Positions 36,272-44,486 are shown, counted from the stretch's first letter. The stretch: DNA of 64,000 bases from Stutzerimonas stutzeri RCH2 (GCF_000327065.1 NC_019936.1:868001-932000), one strand, 5' to 3'. The notes: a model not told the origin generated them from the sequence alone. Numbers and translations: made by a program.

Positions 36272-37801
36272 ATGATGCTGGCTGACGCACTGCTTGCCGA
36301 CCTGACCACCGAACTGCCCAACGCCGTGCGTCTGCAGCGGCTGGTGCACACCCTGCAACAACGCTTCCGCTGCGGTGCGGTGGTGCTGCTGCGGCTCGAC
36401 GAGGACAGCCTGCGGCCGTTGGCGGCGGTGGGGTTGGTGCAAGAAGCGCTCGGCCGGCGTTTCGTCATTGCCCAGCACCCGCGGCTGGCGGCGATTCTCT
36501 CGCAGCGCGAGCCGACCTGGTTCGAGCCGGACAGCCGCCTGCCGGACCCTTACGACGGCCTGCTCGATGCGCATATCGGCGAACCGCTGCCAGTGCACGA
36601 TTGCATGGGTGTCAGCCTCTACGTCGAGGGCAAGCTGTGGGGCGCGCTGACCCTGGATGCGCTGCACGCCGGCACCTTCGATGACGATGCCCGACGCGAC
36701 CTGCAGCGTTACACCCTGGTGATCGAGGCCGCCGTTCGCGTGACCCGTCTGGAGCACGAGAACCGCGGCTTGCGCCTGGCGCGCAGCGATGTGATGGAAA
36801 CCACGCTTGATCACGGTGATGGCGAAATCCTCGGTCAGAGCGATGTCATCCGCGAGCTGCTGCGTGAATTGCAGGTGGTCGCCGACTCGGAGCTGCCGGT
36901 GTTGCTGCTCGGCGAGACCGGTGTCGGCAAGGAGCTTTTCGCACGCTGGCTGCATCGGCATTCGCGGCGGCGCAACAAGCCGCTGGTGCACGTAAACTGC
37001 GCGGCACTGCCGGAGTCCCTGGCTGAAAGCGAACTGTTCGGCCACGTCAAAGGTGCGTTCTCTGGTGCCACCACTGATCGTCCCGGTCGTTTCGATGCCG
37101 CCAATGGCGGCACGCTGCTGCTCGATGAGGTCGGCGAGCTGCCGTTGACGGTGCAGGCCAAGCTGCTGCGTACGCTGCAGAACGGTGAAATCCAGCGCCT
37201 TGGCGCGGACAAGCCGCGTCAAGTCGATGTCCGCATCATCGCCGCGACCAACCGCAACCTGCGCGAAAGCGTGCGCGACGGCCATTTCCGGGCCGATCTC
37301 TATCATCGGCTGTCGGTTTATCCGGCACCAATTCCACCCTTGCGTGAGCGAGGCAACGATGTGCTGATCCTTGCCGGGCACTTCCTCGAGCTCAACCGCG
37401 CGCGTCTGGGCCTGCGCAGCATGCGCCTGTCGCCGGCCGCCGAGCGTGCGTTGCTCGGTTATTCCTGGCCAGGCAACGTGCGTGAACTGGAGCACGTGGT
37501 CAGTCGCGCGGCGTTGCGCCTGCTCAGTCGCGGCGCGTCGCGCAGTGAAATCCTCACGCTGGAGCCTGACCTGCTGGACCTGGACAGTCATGCCGTCGGC
37601 GTGACGGCTTCACAGGTGGTCGAGGAACCAGTGATTGCCGACGAGGTGCTGCCGCTGCGCCACACTGTGGATGCCGCCCAGCGTCAGGCCATTGTCCGTG
37701 CGCTGGAGGCCAGCGGCGAGAACTGGGCGCAGGCTGCACGTCTGCTGGATGTCGACCCTAGCAACCTGCACAAACTGGCACGACGACTGAAGCTCAAGTA
37801 G
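36272..37801 (+). CDS. norR: NO-sensing sigma-54 activator NorR
   Basis: 509-residue enhancer-binding protein. The N-terminal GAF domain binds NO at a non-heme iron, the central AAA+ domain has Walker A GETGVGKE and Walker B GGTLLLDEV, and the C terminus is a Fis-type HTH (WAQAARLLDVDPSNLHKLARRL). The sigma-54 contact loop reads GAFSGA rather than GAFTGA. I start at ATG 36272; an ATG at 36239 would add eleven residues without a ribosome site. Divergent from dnrNOD, whose sigma-54 promoter it probably controls. Confidence 0.93.
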   Translation: MMLADALLADLTTELPNAVRLQRLVHTLQQRFRCGAVVLLRLDEDSLRPLAAVGLVQEALGRRFVIAQHPRLAAILSQREPTWFEPDSRLPDPYDGLLDAHIGEPLPVHDCMGVSLYVEGKLWGALTLDALHAGTFDDDARRDLQRYTLVIEAAVRVTRLEHENRGLRLARSDVMETTLDHGDGEILGQSDVIRELLRELQVVADSELPVLLLGETGVGKELFARWLHRHSRRRNKPLVHVNCAALPESLAESELFGHVKGAFSGATTDRPGRFDAANGGTLLLDEVGELPLTVQAKLLRTLQNGEIQRLGADKPRQVDVRIIAATNRNLRESVRDGHFRADLYHRLSVYPAPIPPLRERGNDVLILAGHFLELNRARLGLRSMRLSPAAERALLGYSWPGNVRELEHVVSRAALRLLSRGASRSEILTLEPDLLDLDSHAVGVTASQVVEEPVIADEVLPLRHTVDAAQRQAIVRALEASGENWAQAARLLDVDPSNLHKLARRLKLK

Positions 37802-37874
37802 CGCCCGTCGGCCCGCGAGAGTCGCGAAGGCCGCACCATGGTCTAACCTCACATCACCACTTGAGGAGAGCCTA

Positions 37875-38084
37875 ATGGCCCTGGACCAGAACCAATTCGA
37901 AGCGCTGCTCAGCGAGGCGCAGACCTTTGCCGAGCGGGCTGTCAGCGAAAACAATCCGCTGCACTACCGTGACGCCTTCGCCGCGAGCCTCAAGGCCATT
38001 CGCTTGCTGGGCGAGGAGTCTGGTGCGTGGCGGCAGATGGTTGCTCGCGCCACCGAGGAGTTCGAGGGCGACGAAGGCATCTGA
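37875..38084 (+). CDS. Small protein of unknown function
   Basis: 69 residues, soluble, helical, acidic, no Cys and no recognised motif (LDQNQFEALLSEAQTFAERA at the start). GAGGAG lies 8 bases before the ATG. It follows norR by 73 bases on the same strand. Base composition and codon use look like those of the neighbours, so it is likely a real gene. Confidence 0.7.
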   Translation: MALDQNQFEALLSEAQTFAERAVSENNPLHYRDAFAASLKAIRLLGEESGAWRQMVARATEEFEGDEGI

Positions 38085-38153
38085 GCCAGCAACGGCGCTG
38101 CCGGCGCATGTCCCGCTGCTGCGTTTCGTCGCAGTCGCGACGTCCGACCAATC

Positions 38154-38195
38154 TTGACCCCTATCAATGCTGGCCACTGGTCAGCTGCCTAGACT
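38154..38195 (+). promoter_or_regulatory. ubiUVT promoter: FNR/DNR box and -10
   Basis: TTGACCCCTATCAA (38154-38167), 9 of 10 positions, followed by TAGACT (38190-38195) at class II spacing. It indicates anaerobic activation of ubiUVT. Confidence 0.75.
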
Positions 38196-38276
38196 GCCGG
38201 CTGTTTTCCGTTCAGCCGAACGACCGCCACGCCATCGGTGCGTGGCGCGCATGTACCCGAATGTCTAGGAGTTGTC

Positions 38277-39272
38277 ATGCACCTGGTCTGCCCGGCAGGA
38301 AGCCTGCCCGCGCTCAAGGCCGCCGTCCAGCAGGGCGCCGATGCCATCTATGTCGGATTTCGCGACGACACCAATGCCCGCCATTTCGCCGGTCTAAACC
38401 TGGATGAAAAGCAGCTCGACAAGGGGCTGCAGCTGATTCGCGAGAAGGGCCGACAGCTGTATATCGCCGTCAATACTTACGCCGAGCCGGAGGGCTGGAA
38501 CCGCTGGCAGCGTGCCGTCGATCAGGCCGCCGACATGGGCGTCGATGCGCTGATCGCGGCCGACCCCGGCGTGCTCGGCTATGCCAGCAAGCGCCACCCC
38601 AAACTCAATCTGCATCTGTCGGTACAAGGCTCGGCAACCAATGCCGCCGCGCTGGGTTTCTATCAGGAGCGTTACGGCATCAGCCGCGCGGTGCTGCCGC
38701 GGGTGCTCTCGCTCAAGCAGGTCAAGCAGGTCGCGGCAAGCAGCCCGGTGCCGATCGAAGTGTTTGCCTTTGGCAGCCTGTGCATCATGGCCGAAGGTCG
38801 TTGCCACCTGTCTTCCTATCTCACCGGCGAATCACCCAACCTCTGCGGCGTCTGTTCGCCGGCCAAGGCGGTGCGCTGGAGCGAGGAGCCGGAAGGACTC
38901 ACTTCACGCCTGAACAACGTACTGATCGACCGCTACGCCGAAGGCGAGTCGGCCGGTTATCCGACACTGTGCAAAGGTCGCTTCATGGTCAATGGCCAGC
39001 GTTTCCATGCGCTGGAGGAGCCGACCAGCCTGAACACTCTGGATCTGATTCCGGAGCTTTCCGCCATCGGCGTCACCGCGATGAAGATCGAGGGCCGCCA
39101 GCGCAGCCCCGCCTATGTCGAGCAGGTCACCCGCGTCTGGCGCGCCGCGCTGGACAGCTACCTCAAGGCACCGCAGCGCTATGCGGTCGAACCCGGTTGG
39201 CGGCAGGTGCTGGATGGCCTTTCCGAAGGCTCGCAAACCACTCTGGGTGCCTACCACCGGGCCTGGCAATGA
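38277..39272 (+). CDS. ubiU: O2-independent ubiquinone hydroxylase subunit UbiU
   Basis: 331-residue peptidase-U32-family protein with a 4Fe-4S cluster. UbiU and UbiV together hydroxylate the ubiquinone ring without oxygen, using prephenate as oxygen donor in E. coli. Four clustered Cys are seen in SLCIMAEGRCHLSSY and PNLCGVCSP. ATG 38277 follows AGGAG by 7 bases. First of three genes ubiU-V-T. Confidence 0.94.
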   Translation: MHLVCPAGSLPALKAAVQQGADAIYVGFRDDTNARHFAGLNLDEKQLDKGLQLIREKGRQLYIAVNTYAEPEGWNRWQRAVDQAADMGVDALIAADPGVLGYASKRHPKLNLHLSVQGSATNAAALGFYQERYGISRAVLPRVLSLKQVKQVAASSPVPIEVFAFGSLCIMAEGRCHLSSYLTGESPNLCGVCSPAKAVRWSEEPEGLTSRLNNVLIDRYAEGESAGYPTLCKGRFMVNGQRFHALEEPTSLNTLDLIPELSAIGVTAMKIEGRQRSPAYVEQVTRVWRAALDSYLKAPQRYAVEPGWRQVLDGLSEGSQTTLGAYHRAWQ

Positions 39273-39286
39273 ACGAGGAGCCACGC

Positions 39287-40177
39287 ATGAAACTCTCTCT
39301 CGGCCCGGTGCTGTTCTACTGGGATCGCCAGCAGACGCTGGATTTCTACGCGAACATGGCGGAGCAGCCGCTGGATGTCATCTACCTCGGTGAAACGGTG
39401 TGCTCCAAGCGCCGCGCGCTGATGCTCGACGACTGGCTGGGCCTGGCCCGTGATCTGGCGGAAGCCTCGTCGGCACAACTGGTGCTGTCCGGCCTGACGC
39501 TGGTCGAGGCGGCTTCTGAGCTGTCCAGCCTGCGCCGTCTGTGCGACAACGGCGAACTGCTGGTGGAAGCCAACGACATGGGCGCGGTGCAGCTGATGTC
39601 CGAGCGCAAGCTGCCCTTCGTCGGTGGCCCGGCGCTCAACCTCTACAACGGCCATGCCTTGGCCGAACTGGTGGCCAGTGGCATGAGCCGCTGGGTGCCG
39701 CCGGTGGAAGCCTCCGGCAAGTTGATCAAGAGTGCCCGGGCGCAGCTGATGGAGCTCGACGTTCCACTGCCGGAGATCGAAATCTTCGCCTACGGCCATC
39801 TGCCGCTGGCCTATTCGGCGCGCTGCTTCACCGCCCGTGCCGAGAATCGGCCCAAGGATGATTGCCAGTTCTGCTGCCAGAACTACCCCGAGGGCATTCC
39901 GCTGCTGAGCCAGGAGGGCGAGGCGCTGTTCACCATCAACGGTATCCAGACCATGTCCGCGGCGGTCAGCAACCTGCTGGCCGACTATGCGGGGCTGGTC
40001 GACAGTGGTGCCGACCTGCTGCGTCTGAGCCCGCGTGCCGCCGGCATGGAAGATGTAATCGCTGCCTTCGATGCGGTGCGCAAAGGCGCACTGCCGCCGC
40101 TGGCGGTGGATGGCTGCAATGGTTATTGGCATGGCCAGCCGGGCATGCTGCGTGCCGAGGAGGCCGGATTATGCTGA
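39287..40177 (+). CDS. ubiV: O2-independent ubiquinone hydroxylase subunit UbiV
   Basis: 296-residue partner of UbiU, also in the U32 family with a 4Fe-4S cluster; Cys residues in YLGETVCSKRR, YSARCFTARA and DDCQFCCQNY. ATG 39287 has GAGGAG 7 bases upstream; an earlier ATG at 39269 overlaps the ubiU stop and is an alternative. Confidence 0.93.
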   Translation: MKLSLGPVLFYWDRQQTLDFYANMAEQPLDVIYLGETVCSKRRALMLDDWLGLARDLAEASSAQLVLSGLTLVEAASELSSLRRLCDNGELLVEANDMGAVQLMSERKLPFVGGPALNLYNGHALAELVASGMSRWVPPVEASGKLIKSARAQLMELDVPLPEIEIFAYGHLPLAYSARCFTARAENRPKDDCQFCCQNYPEGIPLLSQEGEALFTINGIQTMSAAVSNLLADYAGLVDSGADLLRLSPRAAGMEDVIAAFDAVRKGALPPLAVDGCNGYWHGQPGMLRAEEAGLC

Positions 40178-40665
40178 ACCCACGAGCTCATCTGGTGAAT
40201 CTTGGCGGGCGGTTATTGCCGCTGGCGGCCAAGACGCCGTTCCTGTTGCAGCGCCTGGCGCTGGAGCGCAGCCTGAATCAGGTTTTCGCCGAAGCGCTGA
40301 GCGACGGTGCCTTCGATGTACTCGATGGCCACTGGATGAAGCTCGAGGTTGCTGACCTCGGTCTCGCCTGGTGCCTGACCTGTGAGCGCGAGCAGCTGCG
40401 CATCGCCGCGCAGGCGCCAGTGGAGGTGACCATCCGCGGCAACTGGCGGGAGTTCCTCCTGCTGGCCAGCCGTCAGGAGGACCCGGACACGCTGTTCTTC
40501 CGCCGCCGGCTGGTCATCGAGGGCGACACCGAGCTGGGTCTGGCGATCAAGAACCTGATCGACAGCCTGGACCCCGATACCTTGCCGGGCTGGCTGTGGA
40601 AGCTGTTGCAGGGGGCCGGTGAGGAAGTCGCTGCAGCCGGTCGGGCGCAAGCAGCAGGCGCCTGA
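40171..40665 (+). CDS. ubiT: Ubiquinone accessory factor UbiT (SCP2 domain)
   Basis: 164 residues with a sterol-carrier-protein-2 lipid-binding domain (GNWREFLLLASRQEDPDTLFFRRRLVIEGDTELG is its core, described here by position about 92-125). It binds the hydrophobic ubiquinone intermediates for UbiUV. The start overlaps the ubiV end by 7 bases. Confidence 0.92.
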   Translation: MLNPRAHLVNLGGRLLPLAAKTPFLLQRLALERSLNQVFAEALSDGAFDVLDGHWMKLEVADLGLAWCLTCEREQLRIAAQAPVEVTIRGNWREFLLLASRQEDPDTLFFRRRLVIEGDTELGLAIKNLIDSLDPDTLPGWLWKLLQGAGEEVAAAGRAQAAGA

Positions 40666-40845
40666 CACAGCGGTTTGCTGGCGCCGAGTAAAGCTGCTGC
40701 TTTTCTTCTTTGGTCGAACCACGCGCTGCGCCTCAGGGCGGGGCGCTGGGGTTGGATTCCATGTAGATGCATGGAGGTCGGTGGCGAGCGCTGCGTCCCG
40801 TCACATTGGGCTAAGCGCATCGCGCTGCCGTTGGTTCCAGCTATG

Positions 40846-41232
40846 TCAACCGACGTGCATCTGCATGCGGTCGCTGGCAATGATGTCCTTCATGTCCTCG
40901 AACAGCGCGGTGATCTCTTCCTCGCTGCAGTCTTCCCGATAGCGTTTGCGCAGCCCGTAGCTGCTGAGAGTGATGTGCACGTCCGGAATGACGCCATGCT
41001 GTGCCAGACAGGCGCGAGCGCAGTGCATCGGGCAGCCGTCGATAGCCAGGATCGGCCGGCCGGAATTGGCCTTCTTCACCAGTGCAGCGACGCGACCGCC
41101 TACCCCGGCGATGCACGACATTTCCGCCAGTCCGGCACGGTCGAGGCGCACCGCCAGGGTGTTGGCCAGTTGAGCGACATTCGAACAACCGGAGCAGGAA
41201 TAGACCAAGGGCAGGGGCGTGGTGGGGATCAT
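40846..41232 (-). CDS. Putative zinc-binding protein, DGC family
   Basis: 128 residues. Cys-rich: YSCSGCSNVAQLAN near the N terminus, then SCIAGVGG and DGCPMHCARACL, the pattern of the DGC (putative metal-binding) family, in which DGC and the C-x2-C groups bind zinc or another metal. A weak FNR-type site (TCGACAGCCATCAA, 41290-41303) lies upstream. It follows dnrS by 96 bases on the same strand. Biochemical role unknown. Confidence 0.82.
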   Translation of the reverse strand: MIPTTPLPLVYSCSGCSNVAQLANTLAVRLDRAGLAEMSCIAGVGGRVAALVKKANSGRPILAIDGCPMHCARACLAQHGVIPDVHITLSSYGLRKRYREDCSEEEITALFEDMKDIIASDRMQMHVG

Positions 41233-41328
41233 CGCGTTCTCCTGGCAGTGGTGTGATGCGGGCTGTTGAGGGCGCGCGGGTAGCCGACTTCGACAGCCAT
41301 CAAGAATGACGAACAGCTGTACCGCAGC

Positions 41329-42006
41329 TCACTCGTCATAGGCGGCGAGCTTGCGGTTATCGAGAATCTCGATGCGCCGGCGCTGGACGGAAATGGTTCC
41401 GGCATCGATCAGCCGATGCAGGATGCGCGAGAAGGTTTCCGGCTGGATACCGAGCTTCGATGCGATCAGCCGTTTGGGCACGTCGAGCATCACCACGCCA
41501 CTGTCATCCTGCTGCGATTGCGCGAGAAAGCGCACCACGCGATGGCTGGCATTGGCCAGGGTCAGCGTGTCGATCTCGGTCATGCGCTGGTGCAGGCGGA
41601 TGCTCAGGGTGGCGAGAATGTCCAGGCAGATGTCCGGGTGCTGTTCGAGAATGCGCCGGTAATGCGGGCCGTTCAGGCTCGCCACCAGGCTGGCCTTGAG
41701 TGCTGTCGCGCTGACCGGGTAACTGGGTGTGCCCTTGAACAGCAGGGCTTCGGCAAAGGATTCTCCGGCACGCATCACCTCGACCAGCTTTTCCTGGCCG
41801 TCGCAAACAACGCGGTGCAGCTTGATCTGTCCGCTGAACAGGAAATAGAAGCGGTCGGCCTTGTCGCCCTGATGAAACAGCGACGCCCCGGCCGGCAGGC
41901 GCTTCAGGTTGGCAGAGGTACACACCTCCTGTAGCGCAGCCTCGGGCAGTCGGCTGAACAGATGGTGGCGGCGCAGCTCGGCCACCAGGGTTTTTTCGGT
42001 GAGCAT
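41329..42006 (-). CDS. dnrS: CRP/FNR-type regulator DnrS
   Basis: 225-residue regulator of the same class as DnrD: N-terminal sensory barrel, dimer helix, HTH with GIQPETFSRILHRL. It lacks the FNR Cys cluster. Position next to nrdD matches P. stutzeri dnrS, which is expressed under oxygen limitation and controlled by FnrA. An FNR-type box and -10 are present upstream. Confidence 0.88.
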   Translation of the reverse strand: MLTEKTLVAELRRHHLFSRLPEAALQEVCTSANLKRLPAGASLFHQGDKADRFYFLFSGQIKLHRVVCDGQEKLVEVMRAGESFAEALLFKGTPSYPVSATALKASLVASLNGPHYRRILEQHPDICLDILATLSIRLHQRMTEIDTLTLANASHRVVRFLAQSQQDDSGVVMLDVPKRLIASKLGIQPETFSRILHRLIDAGTISVQRRRIEILDNRKLAAYDE

Positions 42007-42045
42007 GTGTCCTCCCCCGGACTGAACCGGGTTTTATCAGCCTGC

Positions 42046-42088
42046 ATCCTAGGAGGCAGGCATCCGGCGCTTCCTTGATCAGGGACAA
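42046..42088 (-). promoter_or_regulatory. dnrS promoter with FNR-type box
   Basis: Minus strand TTGTCCCTGATCAA (42075-42088), 9 of 10 positions, with TAGGAT (42046-42051) at class II distance and the dnrS start 40 bases further on. Confidence 0.7.
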
Positions 42089-42138
42089 GTCTGCCTGTCA
42101 TGGCAGGTGAGGGCCGTTTGGCAGTCGCTTGGGCAGGC

Positions 42139-42180
42139 TTGACGTTGGTCAATTCGGTAACTGGGTTACGCCTCTAAAGT
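42139..42180 (+). promoter_or_regulatory. nrdD promoter with FNR/DNR-type box
   Basis: TTGACGTTGGTCAA (42139-42152), 8 of 10 positions and fully dyad-symmetric in its arms, followed by a -10 TAAAGT (42175-42180). The spacing fits activation at about -41.5. Confidence 0.7.
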
Positions 42181-42226
42181 CACACCATATTGTGTTTGTT
42201 CTGAAAAAATACACTACATATGGTTA
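42180..42226 (+). promoter_or_regulatory. Tandem NrdR boxes upstream of nrdD
   Basis: Two 16-base sites resemble the NrdR box ACAC-w-ATATAT-w-GTGT: TCACACCATATTGTGT at 42180-42195 (13 of 16) and ACACTACATATGGTTA at 42211-42226 (12 of 16). Their starts are 31 bases apart, three helical turns, the arrangement NrdR needs. They cover the expected transcription start and leader, consistent with repression. Confidence 0.65.
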
Positions 42227-42237
42227 TGGAGGCGTTG

Positions 42238-44256
42238 ATGCCCAGGCAGGCAGAAGTGGCAAAACCGGTTTCGCTGCGCAAGCGTGACGGACGGTTGGCA
42301 GCATTCGAAGTGGACAAGATCGCCCGTGCGATCGCCGCCGCTGGCGCGGCGACCGGCGAGTTCGAGGCCGCAGTAGCGCACGCGCTGGCCGAGGCCGTCC
42401 GCCTGCCACTGGCGCATCGCACAGCGGTCGAAGTCGAGCAGGTGCAGGATGGTGTCGAGCGCGCGCTGATGGCGGCCGGCTATTTCGATACCGCGCGTGC
42501 CTACATCGTTTACCGCGAACGCCATGCGCGGCTGCGCCGCGATCGCAAGGCGGTGGTTGACGTGGCGACCTCTATGAACGAGTACCTCTCCCGCGAAGAC
42601 TGGCGAGTACGCGCCAACGCCAACCAGGGCTATTCGCTCGGCGGGCTGATCCTCAACGTGTCGGGCAAGGTTACTGCCAACTACTGGCTGGACGAGGTCT
42701 ACAGCCCCGCAATCGGCACCGCGCATCGCGAAGGCGATCTGCATATCCATGATCTGGACATGCTCGCCGGCTACTGCGCGGGCTGGTCGCTGCGCACGCT
42801 GCTCAATGAAGGCTTCAACGGCATTCCCGGGCGAGTCGAGGCCGGCCCGCCGAAGCACCTGTCCAGCGCGCTGGGGCAGATGGTCAACTTCCTTGGCACG
42901 CTGCAGAACGAGTGGGCCGGCGCGCAGGCATTCAGCAGCTTCGATACCTATCTCGCGCCGTTCGTGCGCAAGGACCGGCTGGGTTTTGACGAGGTGCGCC
43001 AGGCGATCCAGGAGTTCATCTACAACCTCAACGTGCCGTCGCGCTGGGGCACGCAGACGCCGTTCACCAATCTGACCTTCGACTGGGTGTGCCCGGAAGA
43101 CCTGCGCGAGCAGATTCCCTATATCGGTGGCGAGGAAATGCCCTTCGCTTACGGCGAGCTGCAGGCCGAGATGGAGCTGATCAACCGCGCCTATATAGAA
43201 GTGATGCAGGCCGGTGACGGCCTCGGTCGGGTGTTCACCTTCCCGATCCCGACCTACAACATTACCCACGACTTCCCCTGGGACAGCGAGAACGCCGAGC
43301 GCCTGTTCGAGATGACCGCGCGCTACGGGCTGCCGTACTTCCAGAACTTCCTCAACTCGGACATGCAGCCGAATCAGGTGCGCTCGATGTGCTGCCGCCT
43401 GCAGCTGGATGTGCGCGAGCTGCTCAAGCGTGGCGGCGGGCTGTTCGGTTCGGCCGAGCAGACCGGTTCGCTCGGTGTGGTAACGGTGAACTGCGCGCGG
43501 CTGGGCTATCTCTATCGTGGCGACAAGGCGGCGCTGCTCGAGCAGCTGGATGTGCTGCTCGACATGGCGCGGCAGAGTCTGGAGGTCAAGCGCAAGGTCA
43601 TCCAGCATCACATGGACGCCGGTCTCTATCCGTACACCAAGCGTTACCTCGGCACGCTGCGCAATCACTTCTCCACCATCGGTGTGAACGGCCTGCACGA
43701 GATGGTGCGCAACTTCACCGACGACACCGAAGGGCTGCAGACCGCTGCCGGCCGGGCGCTGGCGATCGAGGTGCTCGACCATGTGCGCGCACGGCTGGTG
43801 CAGTTCCAGGAAGACACCGGGCACCTCTACAACCTCGAGGCGACGCCGGCCGAAGGCACCACCTATCGCTTCGCCAAGGAAGACCGCAAGCGCTTCCCCG
43901 ACATCCTCCAGGCGGGTTCGGCCGAGGCGCCGTACTACACCAACTCCTCGCAGCTACCCGTCGGTTTCACCGACGACCCCTTCGAGGCGCTGGAGCTGCA
44001 GGACGAGCTGCAGTGCAAGTACACCGGCGGCACCGTGCTGCACCTCTATATGGCCGAGCAGATTTCCTCGGCCGAGGCCTGCAAGAAGCTGGTGCGCAAT
44101 GCGCTGTCGCGTTTCCGCCTGCCCTACCTGACGGTAACGCCGACGTTCTCGATCTGCCCGGTGCACGGCTATCTGGCCGGCGAACACGAGTTCTGCCCGA
44201 AGTGCGATGAGGCACTGCTGCACAAGCAGCAAGCCGAAGCGGCCCTGGCCGTCTGA
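42238..44256 (+). CDS. nrdD: Anaerobic ribonucleotide reductase NrdD, body
   Basis: Class III ribonucleoside-triphosphate reductase large chain, 672 residues. N-terminal ATP-cone (VSLRKRDGRLAAFEVDKIAR), ten-stranded barrel with the active-site Cys in SMCCRLQLD (Cys385/386), and the C-terminal metal site C640-P-V-H643 and C653-P-K-C656. The chain ends 16 residues later and lacks the glycyl-radical segment; that segment is encoded by the next gene (44331-44486). ATG 42238 has GGAGG 5 bases upstream; ATGs at 42220 and 42226 are alternatives. Confidence 0.95.
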   Translation: MPRQAEVAKPVSLRKRDGRLAAFEVDKIARAIAAAGAATGEFEAAVAHALAEAVRLPLAHRTAVEVEQVQDGVERALMAAGYFDTARAYIVYRERHARLRRDRKAVVDVATSMNEYLSREDWRVRANANQGYSLGGLILNVSGKVTANYWLDEVYSPAIGTAHREGDLHIHDLDMLAGYCAGWSLRTLLNEGFNGIPGRVEAGPPKHLSSALGQMVNFLGTLQNEWAGAQAFSSFDTYLAPFVRKDRLGFDEVRQAIQEFIYNLNVPSRWGTQTPFTNLTFDWVCPEDLREQIPYIGGEEMPFAYGELQAEMELINRAYIEVMQAGDGLGRVFTFPIPTYNITHDFPWDSENAERLFEMTARYGLPYFQNFLNSDMQPNQVRSMCCRLQLDVRELLKRGGGLFGSAEQTGSLGVVTVNCARLGYLYRGDKAALLEQLDVLLDMARQSLEVKRKVIQHHMDAGLYPYTKRYLGTLRNHFSTIGVNGLHEMVRNFTDDTEGLQTAAGRALAIEVLDHVRARLVQFQEDTGHLYNLEATPAEGTTYRFAKEDRKRFPDILQAGSAEAPYYTNSSQLPVGFTDDPFEALELQDELQCKYTGGTVLHLYMAEQISSAEACKKLVRNALSRFRLPYLTVTPTFSICPVHGYLAGEHEFCPKCDEALLHKQQAEAALAV

Positions 44257-44330
44257 TCTGCGATCCCATGTCACGCCGCCCCAAGAGGTGCGGCGCCGCA
44301 TACTTAACCCTCAGCAAAAGGAGCGTCACC

Positions 44331-44486
44331 ATGAACCCAGCCAGCCAACTGCCCCAGGACCAGCGCCAGCGTTGCGAAGTCTGGACTCGCGTGATGGGCT
44401 ATCACCGCCCGGTTACCGCGTTCAACCCGGGCAAGCAGTCCGAGCATCGCGAGCGCCTGCATTTCACTGAAGCAGCGGCGCGGTGA
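44331..44486 (+). CDS. Separate glycyl-radical segment of NrdD
   Basis: 51-residue protein. Residues 14-45 (from RCEVWTRVMGYHRPV to the ERLHF end) match the C-terminal glycyl-radical loop of class III reductases, where a single chain would read xRVxGYxRPVxxWNxGK. The expected radical site is Gly23. AAAGGAG lies 8 bases before ATG 44331, and the end overlaps the nrdG start (GTGA, 44483-44486). The 74-base gap after nrdD has a stop in frame, so this is a true separate gene and not a sequencing slip in one position only. Confidence 0.88.
   Translation: MNPASQLPQDQRQRCEVWTRVMGYHRPVTAFNPGKQSEHRERLHFTEAAAR

Noticed and set aside
41260..41310. Second NorR or sigma-54 site from the words GCCGACTTCG shared with the dnrN-norR gap
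   Set aside because: There is no TGGC...GC promoter element near it, and the shared word is short; the overlapping FNR-type site explains the region better.
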